Shown here in pieces: positions 25,833-34,391 of a stretch of 64,000 nt of DNA (position 1 is the first letter of the stretch; every line of letters starts with the position of its first letter). The notes below the pieces were generated by a model. That model saw only the letters and a program-made list of their open reading frames with translations, ran no database searches and was not told the origin of the DNA. This DNA comes from Acidobacteriaceae bacterium (GTDB lineage: Bacteria; Acidobacteriota; Terriglobia; Terriglobales; Acidobacteriaceae), in contig PLGG01000017.1 of NCBI GenBank assembly GCA_003138515.1, forward strand, positions 137,031 to 201,030. The letters are read 5' to 3'. Made by a program: the position numbers and the translations under genes.

Positions 25833-27752
25833 ATGGCTAAAATGATTGGAATCGACCTCGGTACCACCAACTCGTGCGTCGCCGTCATGGAAGGCGGCGA
25901 ACCAAAAGTCATTGCGAATGAAGAGGGTGCACGCACAACCCCCTCGATCGTCGCCTTCACCAAGAGCGGCGAGCGCCTCGTCGGCCAGGTCGCCAAGCGC
26001 CAGGCCATCACCAACCCTGAGAACACCATCTTCTCCATCAAGCGTTTCATGGGCCGCCGCTACAACGAGGTGTCCGACGAAATGAAGATGGTCCCCTTCA
26101 AGGTGATCCAGCAGGGCGACCACGTGGGGGTCATTGCTCAGGGCAAGGAATACACCCCGCCCGAAATCTCCGCTATGATCCTGCAGAAGCTCAAGAAGAG
26201 CGCCGAATCCTACCTCGGCGAGACGGTCACTGAGGCTGTCATCACTGTTCCGGCCTACTTCAACGACGCGCAGCGCCAGGCTACCAAGGACGCGGGCAAG
26301 ATCGCCGGCCTCGATGTTAAGCGCATCGTCAACGAGCCCACCGCGGCCGCGCTGGCCTATGGCCTCGACAAAAAGAAGGACGAAACCATCGCCGTTTACG
26401 ACTTCGGCGGCGGCACATTCGATATCTCCATCCTCGAAGTCGGCGAGGGCGTCATCGAGGTCAAATCAACCAACGGCGACACCCACCTCGGCGGCGACAA
26501 CCTCGACCAACGCATCGTCGAATGGCTCATCGCGGAATTCAAATCCGAGAATGGTCTCGACCTCACATCGAAAGGCAACGAGATGGCCCTGCAGCGCCTC
26601 AAAGACGCCGCGGAAAAGGCCAAGATCGAGCTCTCCACCACCGTCGAAACCGAGATCAATTTGCCGTTTATCACCGCTGACGCCTCCGGCCCCAAGCACT
26701 TGGTCCGCAAGCTCACGCGCGCCAAGCTTGAGCAGTTGGTCGAAGACCTTGTCGAGCGCTCCGTCGAGCCTTGCAAGAAGGCCCTGTCCGATGCCGGCAT
26801 CACCGTCAGCCAGATCAACGAAGTCGTTCTCGTCGGCGGCCAGACGCGCATGCCGCGCATCCAGGAGCTGGTCAAGAAGCTCTTCGGCCGCGAGCCGCAT
26901 CGTGGCGTCAATCCCGATGAGGTCGTTGCCATTGGCGCAGCCGTCCAGGCTGGCGTGCTCACCGGCGACGTCAAGGATCTTCTGCTCCTCGACGTTACTC
27001 CGCTCACACTGTCCATTGAGACGCTGGGCGGCGTAGCTACGCCGATGATTCCGCGCAACACCACCATCCCGACCAAGAAGACTGAGACCTTCTCGACGGC
27101 TGCCGACTCGCAGACCGAGGTCGAGGTTCACGTCCTTCAGGGCGAGAGGCCCATGGCAGGGCAAAACCGTACCCTGGGCAAGTTCAAGCTCGGCGGCATC
27201 ATGCCGGCCCCGCGCGGAGTTCCGCAGATCGAGGTCACATTCGACATCGATGCCAACGGAATCCTCAACGTGACCGCCAAGGACAACGCCACCGGCAAGG
27301 ACACGCGCATCACCATCACCTCGAGTTCCGGCCTGTCGAAGGAAGAAGTCGAGAAGATGGCCAAAGAAGCCGACGCCCACGCCGCGGAGGATAAGGAGCA
27401 GCGCGAGTCGATCGAGGCTCGCAACACCCTCGACGGCCTCGTCTACAACATCGAGAAGATGCTCAAGGACTCGGGCGAAAAGGTGCAGGCAGCCGACAAG
27501 ACCGAGGTCGAATCGGCCCTCGCCGACGCTAAGAAAACGCTCGAAGGCTCGCCTTCAACTTCCGAATTGCGCTCCGCGCACGACAAGCTCACCCAGGCCA
27601 GCCACAAGCTGGCTGAGGCGCTCTACAAAGCCAGCGCCTCGCAAACGGGTCCGGCGCCAGACGCATCTGCGGGAGCACCACCCGCCGGCGAACAGAAGAA
27701 AGACGAAGGTGTCATCGACGCCGAGTACGTCGACGTCGACGACAAGAAATAA
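25833..27752 (+). CDS. dnaK: Chaperone DnaK (Hsp70)
   Basis: A 639-residue Hsp70. The nucleotide-binding domain has [33 protein letters not shown] and [13 protein letters not shown]. The substrate domain follows from about residue 385, with [17 protein letters not shown]. The C-terminal tail ends [15 protein letters not shown]. It folds proteins in the cytosol with DnaJ and GrpE. It heads a cluster with dnaJ and hspR; grpE is absent from the window. A HspR box candidate lies upstream. Confidence 0.99.
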   Translation: MAKMIGIDLGTTNSCVAVMEGGEPKVIANEEGARTTPSIVAFTKSGERLVGQVAKRQAITNPENTIFSIKRFMGRRYNEVSDEMKMVPFKVIQQGDHVGVIAQGKEYTPPEISAMILQKLKKSAESYLGETVTEAVITVPAYFNDAQRQATKDAGKIAGLDVKRIVNEPTAAALAYGLDKKKDETIAVYDFGGGTFDISILEVGEGVIEVKSTNGDTHLGGDNLDQRIVEWLIAEFKSENGLDLTSKGNEMALQRLKDAAEKAKIELSTTVETEINLPFITADASGPKHLVRKLTRAKLEQLVEDLVERSVEPCKKALSDAGITVSQINEVVLVGGQTRMPRIQELVKKLFGREPHRGVNPDEVVAIGAAVQAGVLTGDVKDLLLLDVTPLTLSIETLGGVATPMIPRNTTIPTKKTETFSTAADSQTEVEVHVLQGERPMAGQNRTLGKFKLGGIMPAPRGVPQIEVTFDIDANGILNVTAKDNATGKDTRITITSSSGLSKEEVEKMAKEADAHAAEDKEQRESIEARNTLDGLVYNIEKMLKDSGEKVQAADKTEVESALADAKKTLEGSPSTSELRSAHDKLTQASHKLAEALYKASASQTGPAPDASAGAPPAGEQKKDEGVIDAEYVDVDDKK

Positions 27753-27778
27753 GCTGGTGCCCGCACGATGCGGGGTGT

Positions 27779-27867
27779 CCCATCCTAAACGCGTTCTGTG
27801 CGTTTAGGGTGGGATAGCACAGAAGCTGAACGGTCATCGGGGTGGGCGACATTATGTCGCCCACCCC
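27779..27867. terminator. Two hairpins between dnaK and dnaJ
   Basis: The first is CCCATCCTAAACGC-N7-GCGTTTAGGGTGGG (27779-27813), with one wobble pair. The second is a perfect 14-bp stem with a one-base centre, GGGGTGGGCGACAT-T-ATGTCGCCCACCCC (27839-27867). Neither has a strong U-tract, so partial termination, mRNA stabilisation of dnaK, or a dispersed repeat are all possible. Confidence 0.55.
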
Positions 27868-28011
27868 GGTTTCTTATGATGGAAGATAGAAGCATGTACC
27901 GCGGGTGAGGGAATTGAGACTTCGCCGATGAACATCCGGGGATGCTGGCAAAACGCATGCAACGTAACGCGTAACGCTCAGTTGAAGCGCATCTGACATA
28001 AGAAAGCACTC

Positions 28012-29199
28012 ATGGCCACCACCACCAACAAAGACTATTACGCAACGCTCGGCGTCAAGAAGAGGGCGACGCCGGAGGAGATTCGCAAGGCCTTCCGCAA
28101 AGCCGCGCGCAAGTACCACCCCGACGTCAATCCAAACGACAAGCGCGCCGAAGAAAAATTCAAGGAAATCTCCGAGGCCAACGACGTCCTGAGCGACGTG
28201 AAGAAGCGCAAGGTTTACGATCAGGTCGGCTTCTACTCCGACCAGATCGACCCCGCGCAGGCGGAGGCCTATGCCCGTCAGCAGCGCTCCGGCGGCGGGC
28301 AGCCCGTCGACTTCGGAGGCTTCGACTTCTCCGGCTTTGAGGGCGGATTGGGGCACCAGGCGCCGCAGGGGGCAGGTGCCGGTGGCTTTGGCAGCTTCAA
28401 AGATATTTTTTCCGGCATCTTCTCCGGCGCGCAGCATCAGCAACAGCCTCGCGGCCCGCAGCCCGGCACCGACCTCGAATACCAGGCCACGGTCGATTTC
28501 TGGACTGCCATTCGAGGCGGCCAGGCGCGCATCCAGATCAATCGCCAGGAGACCTGCCCCACATGCCACGGTCAGGCCAGCAGCGGTGGCGCGCAGTGCA
28601 AAGAGTGCCACGGCACGGGCCAGGTCACCCAAATGGGCGGCCGCATGAAGTTCAATATCACCTGCCCGAGCTGCAACGGTACCGGTCGCGTTTCCAACGA
28701 CTGCCCCACCTGCCATGGTGAGGGCGCCGTCACGCGTTCCGAGACCGTTGACTTCCGCATCAAGCCCGGCACGCGCGATGGCCAGCGCATCCGCCTGCAG
28801 GGCAAAGGCAACGCCGGCATCAACGGCGGTCCCGCGGGCGATCTCTTCCTCATCGTGCGCACCGGCACGAACCCCGTCTTCACGCGTGTCGGCGACGACA
28901 TTCAGCTCACCGTCCCCATCACCGTGGCCGAAGCCGCGCTCGGCGCCAAGGTCGAAGTGCCCACCATCGACGGCCGTGCGCATTTGAAGATTCCGCCCGG
29001 CACGCAGAGCGGGCAAAAGCTCCGCATGAGGGAGCGCGGCGTCGAAAGCGCCTCGCATCCCGGCCAGCGCGGCGATGAGATCGTTACTGTCGAAGTCGCC
29101 GTGCCGCACTTGAACGACGAGCGCAGCCGCGAGATCATGCGCGAGCTCGCCCGCCTAAACCCCGACGACCCGCGCAAGACGCTGTTTGATAAGCTCTGA
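28012..29199 (+). CDS. dnaJ: Co-chaperone DnaJ (Hsp40)
   Basis: A 395-residue type I DnaJ. The J domain occupies residues 1-75 with the HPD motif in [10 protein letters not shown] Gly/Phe-rich linker follows, then four zinc-binding repeats ([32 protein letters not shown]; the first lacks the last Gly), and then the C-terminal substrate domains. It stimulates DnaK ATPase and presents clients. The gene follows dnaK after 259 nt that hold two hairpins. Confidence 0.98.
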   Translation: MATTTNKDYYATLGVKKRATPEEIRKAFRKAARKYHPDVNPNDKRAEEKFKEISEANDVLSDVKKRKVYDQVGFYSDQIDPAQAEAYARQQRSGGGQPVDFGGFDFSGFEGGLGHQAPQGAGAGGFGSFKDIFSGIFSGAQHQQQPRGPQPGTDLEYQATVDFWTAIRGGQARIQINRQETCPTCHGQASSGGAQCKECHGTGQVTQMGGRMKFNITCPSCNGTGRVSNDCPTCHGEGAVTRSETVDFRIKPGTRDGQRIRLQGKGNAGINGGPAGDLFLIVRTGTNPVFTRVGDDIQLTVPITVAEAALGAKVEVPTIDGRAHLKIPPGTQSGQKLRMRERGVESASHPGQRGDEIVTVEVAVPHLNDERSREIMRELARLNPDDPRKTLFDKL

Positions 29200-29233
29200 G
29201 CATCAGTCAGGTTGGGTTTGAAAGCGGTGCGCA

Positions 29234-29557
29234 ATGGGCCTTGGACAAGATTCCTTCGACGGAGACGAGGTTCAAAAGCTTGAGTTTGAATGGCATCCGC
29301 TCAAGGCGGCGACAAACCTGAGGAAACATAAGGTCTCTTTCGATGAGGCCAAGACGGTATTCGGTGACAAGAGGCACCTCGAGGTTCCCGACCGCGAGCA
29401 CAGTGGCGACGAAGTGCGGTATCTTGCTATTGGCTGGTCGGGAAAAAAGCGCCTTTTGACCATTGTCTTTACCGAGCGCGGTACGAAATTGCGATTGATT
29501 AGCGCGAGGCTTGCAGAACCGTGGGAAAGGAGGGAATATGAAAACGCCGATGAGTGA
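29234..29557 (+). CDS. brnT: BrnT-family toxin
   Basis: A 107-residue protein whose core FEWHPLKAATNLRKHKVSF followed by DEAKTVFGDKRHLE is the BrnT signature. LAIGWSGKKRLLTIVFTERG and RLISARLAEPWERREYE complete the RelE-like ribonuclease fold. BrnT toxins cut RNA and are neutralised by BrnA. The gene begins 34 nt after dnaJ and overlaps the next gene by 20 nt. Confidence 0.92.
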   Translation: MGLGQDSFDGDEVQKLEFEWHPLKAATNLRKHKVSFDEAKTVFGDKRHLEVPDREHSGDEVRYLAIGWSGKKRLLTIVFTERGTKLRLISARLAEPWERREYENADE

Positions 29558-30143
29558 GAGTGAGCAAAGATTGCGGAATAGATTTGATTTTTCGAAGGCT
29601 GTCCGCGGAAGGCACTCCGCACAGTACGCGAAAGGCCATGCAGTGACCCTCCTTGGGGGCGAACCCGATCAGGACGATTCTCTCGATTTGGACGTGCGAG
29701 ATTCCCAATTGATCGAGATTGCCGGTAAACACCTGCTCATCTCCCACTTGATCGCCGCTGGATTCGAAGTTGCGGAGCCGTTGCGAGACAAAGGGATTGA
29801 TTTGATCGTTTATCGGGGCGACGAGAACTTTGTGGCCCGTCCGATTCAGATGAAGGCCTCGTCCCTTGAGTCATTTTCGCTCGACGGAAAATACGAGCAT
29901 ATTCCCAACTTGTTGCTCACTTATGTTTGGAATGTCCAGACTCCCGAACGAAACGAGATTTACGCGATGACCTTCGATGAAGCGGTGCAGATTCTCAAAC
30001 AGAAGGGATACGACAAAACGGACGCGTGGCAGCAGAATAAGTACTACTTCGTAAGGAATGCCGGAGCAAAGCTCAAGGAGCTCTTGGAACGGCATCGGAT
30101 GTCGCCGGAACGCTGGCAACAAAAGCTGAAGATGGCAAGCTAA
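29538..30143 (+). CDS. BrnA-like antitoxin fused to a restriction-nuclease-like domain
   Basis: A 201-residue protein starting at the ATG at 29538, which has a strong GGAGGG 5-9 nt upstream. Residues 16-39 (FDFSKAVRGRHSAQYAKGHA) match short antitoxin segments of the type DFSK-x-VRG-x-YA-x-G. The rest has a PD-(D/E)XK-like core: helix with E60 (LIEIAGKHLLISHLIAAGFE), D88 in DKGIDLIVY, and Q104-x-K106 in PIQMKAS. Q in place of E/D occurs in real nucleases of this fold. A BrnT partner fused to a nuclease-like domain is not an arrangement I know. It lies 6 nt before hspR. It could be an antitoxin, a second effector, or both. Confidence 0.75.
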   Translation: MKTPMSESEQRLRNRFDFSKAVRGRHSAQYAKGHAVTLLGGEPDQDDSLDLDVRDSQLIEIAGKHLLISHLIAAGFEVAEPLRDKGIDLIVYRGDENFVARPIQMKASSLESFSLDGKYEHIPNLLLTYVWNVQTPERNEIYAMTFDEAVQILKQKGYDKTDAWQQNKYYFVRNAGAKLKELLERHRMSPERWQQKLKMAS

Positions 30144-30149
30144 TCAGCC

Positions 30150-30551
30150 ATGGCCACAAAACGCAAATCCAAAGGCGCCTACATGATCTCGGCCGTGGCC
30201 GAGATGTACGAGATCCATCCCCAAACCCTCCGCCTCTACGAGCGCGAAGGCCTCCTCAAGCCCTCGCGCACCGAGGGCAACACGCGTCTCTACACCGATG
30301 AAGACCTCGAGCGCCTCGAGTTCATCCTAAATCTTGCCCGCGACCTCGGCGTCAACATCGCCGGCATCGCCATCATCCTCCAGATGCGCGAGCGCATGGA
30401 AGAGATGAACCGCCAGATGCAGAGCTTCGTCGAATACGTGCGCACCGAAATGCTCGCGCGCTTCCAGCAGGCCGCACCGGGCTCATCCGCGGCCATCGTT
30501 CCCATCCGCAAGCCGGTCGTCGCTCCGCGGAGCGCGCGAAAGGCAGAGTAG
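30150..30551 (+). CDS. hspR: Heat-shock repressor HspR (MerR family)
   Basis: A 133-residue MerR-type regulator. AEMYEIHPQTLRLYEREGL is the recognition helix-turn-helix with the HspR-typical HPQTLR. LARDLGVNIAGIAIILQMRE and a coiled coil follow. HspR represses dnaK operons through HAIR boxes, with DnaK acting as co-repressor. The gene is 6 nt after the antitoxin/nuclease fusion and closes the dnaK cluster, so autoregulation through the box at 25767 is likely. Confidence 0.93.
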   Translation: MATKRKSKGAYMISAVAEMYEIHPQTLRLYEREGLLKPSRTEGNTRLYTDEDLERLEFILNLARDLGVNIAGIAIILQMRERMEEMNRQMQSFVEYVRTEMLARFQQAAPGSSAAIVPIRKPVVAPRSARKAE

Positions 30552-30617
30552 CCCCTTGCTTCAAGGCTCAGTTAGAATGATCGAGACACTGCTCCAGCAC
30601 AACGTTTCGGGAACTGA

Positions 30618-31829
30618 ATGATCATCCGCGTTCTACTCAGCGTGGCCCTGCTCGGCACCCTCACTTCGACCATCTTTCTGGCCCTCGTCATTTTGGCCGC
30701 AATCCGCTTCAAGCGCAAAGCTCGTTCCGCTGCTGACAGCCCTCAATCGGCGCCTCTTCCGCCGGTGAGCCTCCTCAAGCCTTTGCATGGCGCTGAACCG
30801 GGGTTGCGGGAATATCTTGAAAGTTTCTTTGCCCAGGATTATCCCCAATTCGAAATCCTGTTTTGTGCACGGACCGATGCCGATCCGGGATTGCAGTTGG
30901 CTCGAGAAGTCGCAGCGCTCCATCCTGAGAGGCATGTGCGCTTTCTCCTTTCCGGCCAGCCGCCCTGGCCGAACGCCCGCTGCTTCTCGCTTTCGCTGAT
31001 GGCGCCCCAGGCCGCTCACGATATTCTCGTCATCACCGACAGCGATGTAAGAGTCCGCCAGGGTTTTCTTCGCAGCGTGATTGCACCCTTCGCCTCGAAC
31101 GACGTCGGGGCCGCAACCTGCGTCTATCGCGGTGACGCCACAGGAAGGAGATTCTGGGCGCTCATGGAAGGAATGGGCATGAGCGTGGAAATGACCGGCG
31201 GTGTCATTGTGGCCGATATGTTAGAGGGAATGCGGTTTACACTTGGACCCTGCATGATCGTGCGCAAAAGAGTGCTGGAGAGTTTCGGCGGCTTCGACAA
31301 GCTTGGCTACTACTACGCCGATGACTTCATGCTCGGCAATTTGGTCGCAGCCACCGGAAAGACCGTCGTGCTTTCCAGCCATATCATTGACCACTGCATC
31401 GTCAACAGCACCTTCTCGCGCACCTTTTCGCACCAATGGAGCTGGATGAAATCGACCCGGTTCAGCCGTCCCTGGGGGCATCTCGGCACGGGACTCACCT
31501 TCGCCGTGCCCTTCGGGATCCTGGGGCTGCTTTCTGCAAGCCTGATGCATATGCCGTTCGTGGGCGCAGGCCTGCTTGGCTGGGCACTCGTTTCGCGAAT
31601 GCTGTTGTGCCTTTTCGCGGGTGGCTGGGTCATTGGCGACCCGGCGGCGTATCGTTACTGCTGGCTCTATCCTCTGCGCGATCTGCTTGGATCGATCCTG
31701 TGGGCCGCTAGTTACACTAGCAGAAGAGTCGGCTGGCGCGACGACCAATTTGTCCTCGAAAAAGGCGGCCTCATGCGCAAGGTGGCAACTTCCGCGCCGC
31801 TCTCACCAGGGCCTTCGTCTAGAGTTTAG
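30618..31829 (+). CDS. hpnI: GT21-type glycosyltransferase, HpnI-like
   Basis: A 403-residue membrane-bound family 2/21 transferase. An N-terminal membrane helix is followed by the GT-A domain with SLLKPLHGAEPGL (D1 region), ITDSDVRV (DxD) and YYADDFMLG (D3). The acceptor motif region is HQWSWMKSTRF, and two or three C-terminal helices follow. This matches HpnI, which adds N-acetylglucosamine to bacteriohopanetetrol, and ceramide glucosyltransferases. No other hopanoid gene is nearby, so the exact lipid acceptor is inferred. Confidence 0.85.
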   Translation: MIIRVLLSVALLGTLTSTIFLALVILAAIRFKRKARSAADSPQSAPLPPVSLLKPLHGAEPGLREYLESFFAQDYPQFEILFCARTDADPGLQLAREVAALHPERHVRFLLSGQPPWPNARCFSLSLMAPQAAHDILVITDSDVRVRQGFLRSVIAPFASNDVGAATCVYRGDATGRRFWALMEGMGMSVEMTGGVIVADMLEGMRFTLGPCMIVRKRVLESFGGFDKLGYYYADDFMLGNLVAATGKTVVLSSHIIDHCIVNSTFSRTFSHQWSWMKSTRFSRPWGHLGTGLTFAVPFGILGLLSASLMHMPFVGAGLLGWALVSRMLLCLFAGGWVIGDPAAYRYCWLYPLRDLLGSILWAASYTSRRVGWRDDQFVLEKGGLMRKVATSAPLSPGPSSRV

Positions 31830-31934
31830 CGCCGACGTTTCGGGCCGGCAGCTACGCGGGCTGCTGCATCCTCTGGCGCGTCAACGTCTTCGAGCTCCTG
31901 CCCGGCGGAAAAATGCGCGCCGCACGGTGAAACT

Positions 31935-31979
31935 AATCACCTATCACTAACCACTAACCACTAACCACTAATCCCTGCT
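31935..31979. repeat. TAACCAC tandem array at the 3' end of the GT39 gene
   Basis: CACTAAC/CACTAAT units of 7 nt repeat five to six times and end in CCCTGCTT next to the TAA stop. In the gene's direction the order is stop, AAGCAGGGA, then GTGGTTA units. The same stop-proximal start is seen at fabF. Confidence 0.75.
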
Positions 31980-33974
31980 TTACTCCGGCCGATCCGTCCA
32001 CAGCGTCTTGTCTGCCAGCGTCTGCACCTCATACAACCGCCCCGCCAACACCGCCTCCACTTTGTCCCGGTCCGGATCCTCGGCAAAGATCCACTTGCGC
32101 TCGCCCGTCCCCCACATCGCCGCCAGCTTCTCCGGGGTCAGGTAAATATCCGGCGCATCCGGATAGCACGAACCCCACAGCAGCGTCGTTCCCTCGTTGT
32201 GCTGCCCGCAGCGCGGAATCACTAGCATCGCCGGCCTTCCCGCGAAAAAGTCGTTTGTGTAATAGATCACCGATGACCCCGACGATTGCTCTCCATAAAC
32301 GATCAGAATGTCGTCCGGCGTCCCGTCTTTCATGATCGTGTCGGCCATCGGCTTCGAGCTCAGCATCGGCTCAAAGCGCGCAAACGCAATGTGCGCGGCC
32401 ACCAGGAACACCGTCATCGTCAGTGCCATGCTCACCGTCGCCGCAACATGCTTCTTCTTCAGCCGCAGTAGCCAGCCCGCCATCGGCCCAATCAGCAGCG
32501 CGATCGCCGCCATCGCCGCCGGCAGCCGCAGCGCCGCAAACGACTCGCCCGTCAAATCGAACAGGTGCGACATCGACAGCGTGTAATCGCCCACGCCGCG
32601 ATGCGCCAGCACCGTGCCGATGTCGGCCACGTAGGGCAAACTGCGCGACGTCCACAATCCCCACGCCAGCGCCGCCGCCCCCGCCACTCCAATCGCCGCG
32701 AACGCCGCCTGCGCTCCCGTCAGCCACGCCGCCGAAAGCGCCGGTCTTCCGCCATTCGCTCCGCTGTTTTCCTCCGTGCCCGCCACCACCCCTGCAATCA
32801 GCATCGCCAGCGGCGGCCACACCGGAAACGTGTAGTACTCCTGGTTCGTCGAAATCGAAAAGAACACCAGCGACCACGCTGTAAAGAGGCTCAGCAGCCA
32901 GATGGTCCTCGTGCGAAACTTGATCCGCCGCACGTAGCTGGCCACGTCTTCTCGCATCGCATGGTCCAGATAGAAATCCACCGTGTCGCCCGCATCGTGC
33001 CGCAGGTGTTTCAGCCAGGTGCGCCGCGTCTTCCACGCCAGCGCCCCAACGGCGCCCAGGAAAAGACTCCAGGGGAAAATCCAGATCAGCTCGCCCAGCC
33101 AGTACCACGCCGCCGGCATTTTGTTGTAGTCGTGCGGATAGCGCAGGTTGAAGAAGCGCAGCAAGTGCTCGTTGATGAAGTATTGGTAAAAGAATCCATG
33201 AACATTGCCGATCGTCGGGTGATTGCCAACGGGATGCCCCTGGTCGTGATTGATGATGCCGCACGCAATGTGCCACGGCGCGGCGATCGCCAGGAACAGC
33301 AGCAACCCAGTCACCGGCTTCAGCGCCTTCCACTTCCGCCACTGCCCGGTCAGCAGCAGATACGGAATCGCAGCGCCGAAAAAGAACACCGGCGCAATCA
33401 GCCCCTTCGTCAGCAGCGCCAGCGCCACGCATGCCCACGCCCAATACATCATCGCCGGCCGGTTGTCTTCGAGACTCACAATCAGCGCATAGAGCGCGAT
33501 CAGCAGAAACAGCGCCAGAATCGCCTCTGGAATAATGAACCGCGTGAAAAGGAAGCACCCTGTCGAAGTCAGCACGGCCAGCCCTGCATAAAATCCCGCG
33601 CGCTCGCCCCACGCTCTTCGCCCCCACAGCCACGCCAGCCACGTCAGCCCCAGCATCGCCAGCGCGTTCGGCAGGTGCGTTGAAAAAGTGCTCTGGCCGG
33701 AAATCTTGTACATCCCCGCGATCACCCAGTAGGGCAGCGGCGGCTTTTCAATGTAGCGCATGCCGTTGGTCTTCGCGGTGATCAGGTCGCCGCTCTCGGC
33801 CATGTGCTGCGCCGCCTGCGCGTGCGCCGCGTCCACGTCGTCCAGCAGCGGAGGAGAAAACAGCGACGCGAAATAAATCGTCGCCCAAATGACCGCAAAA
33901 ACCAGCCACACCGTGCGCGTTGAGAGCGCGGCCTGCGGGCGATCGATTGTCCTCATCGTATTCATCGTTGTCAT
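31980..33974 (-). CDS. ArnT/GT39-like membrane glycosyltransferase
   Basis: A 664-residue protein with about 12 hydrophobic helices. The first loop has the acidic pair SPPLLDDVDAAHAQAAQ, and the second has TNGMRYIEKPPLPYW, the typical ArnT/PMT arrangement of catalytic and lipid-phosphate-binding residues. These enzymes move a sugar from polyprenyl phosphate to lipid A or protein on the periplasmic side. Substrate and acceptor are not readable. The C-terminal 130 residues form a soluble domain. It converges with hpnI but there is no operon link. Confidence 0.9.
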   Translation of the reverse strand: MTTMNTMRTIDRPQAALSTRTVWLVFAVIWATIYFASLFSPPLLDDVDAAHAQAAQHMAESGDLITAKTNGMRYIEKPPLPYWVIAGMYKISGQSTFSTHLPNALAMLGLTWLAWLWGRRAWGERAGFYAGLAVLTSTGCFLFTRFIIPEAILALFLLIALYALIVSLEDNRPAMMYWAWACVALALLTKGLIAPVFFFGAAIPYLLLTGQWRKWKALKPVTGLLLFLAIAAPWHIACGIINHDQGHPVGNHPTIGNVHGFFYQYFINEHLLRFFNLRYPHDYNKMPAAWYWLGELIWIFPWSLFLGAVGALAWKTRRTWLKHLRHDAGDTVDFYLDHAMREDVASYVRRIKFRTRTIWLLSLFTAWSLVFFSISTNQEYYTFPVWPPLAMLIAGVVAGTEENSGANGGRPALSAAWLTGAQAAFAAIGVAGAAALAWGLWTSRSLPYVADIGTVLAHRGVGDYTLSMSHLFDLTGESFAALRLPAAMAAIALLIGPMAGWLLRLKKKHVAATVSMALTMTVFLVAAHIAFARFEPMLSSKPMADTIMKDGTPDDILIVYGEQSSGSSVIYYTNDFFAGRPAMLVIPRCGQHNEGTTLLWGSCYPDAPDIYLTPEKLAAMWGTGERKWIFAEDPDRDKVEAVLAGRLYEVQTLADKTLWTDRPE

Positions 33975-34391
33975 CTTGGTCCGTGCGTGCTGTGTCAGCC
34001 CGTCCTGCGCGATGGCGCCAATTCTGCCGCGCCCAAAAACGGCTGCGAAAAGAAAAGGGCTTCAGCCCCGTGGGATATCCACCCATGTTCCCTGAAACCC
34101 GTTGGCAAATCCTTTGTGTCCATATCAGAATACCAGCCGCGTTTGTGCCGCGTTTCACAGTGTAATGCGCACCGGCCGCCGCTGGTTCTCGCCTTTGCTC
34201 ATCGCCGCTGGTTTCGTCAGCTCAACCTCGAGCCAATCCGTCAGCACTACGGTCATGGTCACGGTGCCGTAACCAAGCCGGGCCAATTCCGCTCCGGCCA
34301 CGGCCAGCGAACCTGCTCATTCGGTTTTTTCTGCTTGACCTGCGACTTGTCCTGCGACTCGACCCGCGACCGTCCGCTCCACTCCGCCGCT
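33975..34391. other. Gene-free stretch with a repeat fragment
   Basis: No gene is supported in these 417 bases. It should contain the promoter of the GT39 gene. At 34057-34068 lies GGGC-TTCA-GCCC, a fragment of the hairpin repeat found in tsaD. Three 12-nt units lie at 34335-34370. Confidence 0.5.
34335..34370. repeat. 12-nt tandem repeat just downstream of the GGDEF-EAL gene
   Basis: Three units with exact 12-nt period on the plus strand: TTGACCTGCGAC, TTGTCCTGCGAC and TCGACCCGCGAC. They lie about 22 nt beyond the TAA of the convergent signalling gene and fit the stop-proximal repeat pattern. Confidence 0.7.

Noticed and set aside
27874..29109. Long antisense frame over dnaJ
   Set aside because: Shadow of dnaJ. 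Ala/Gly/Val-rich composition without motifs.
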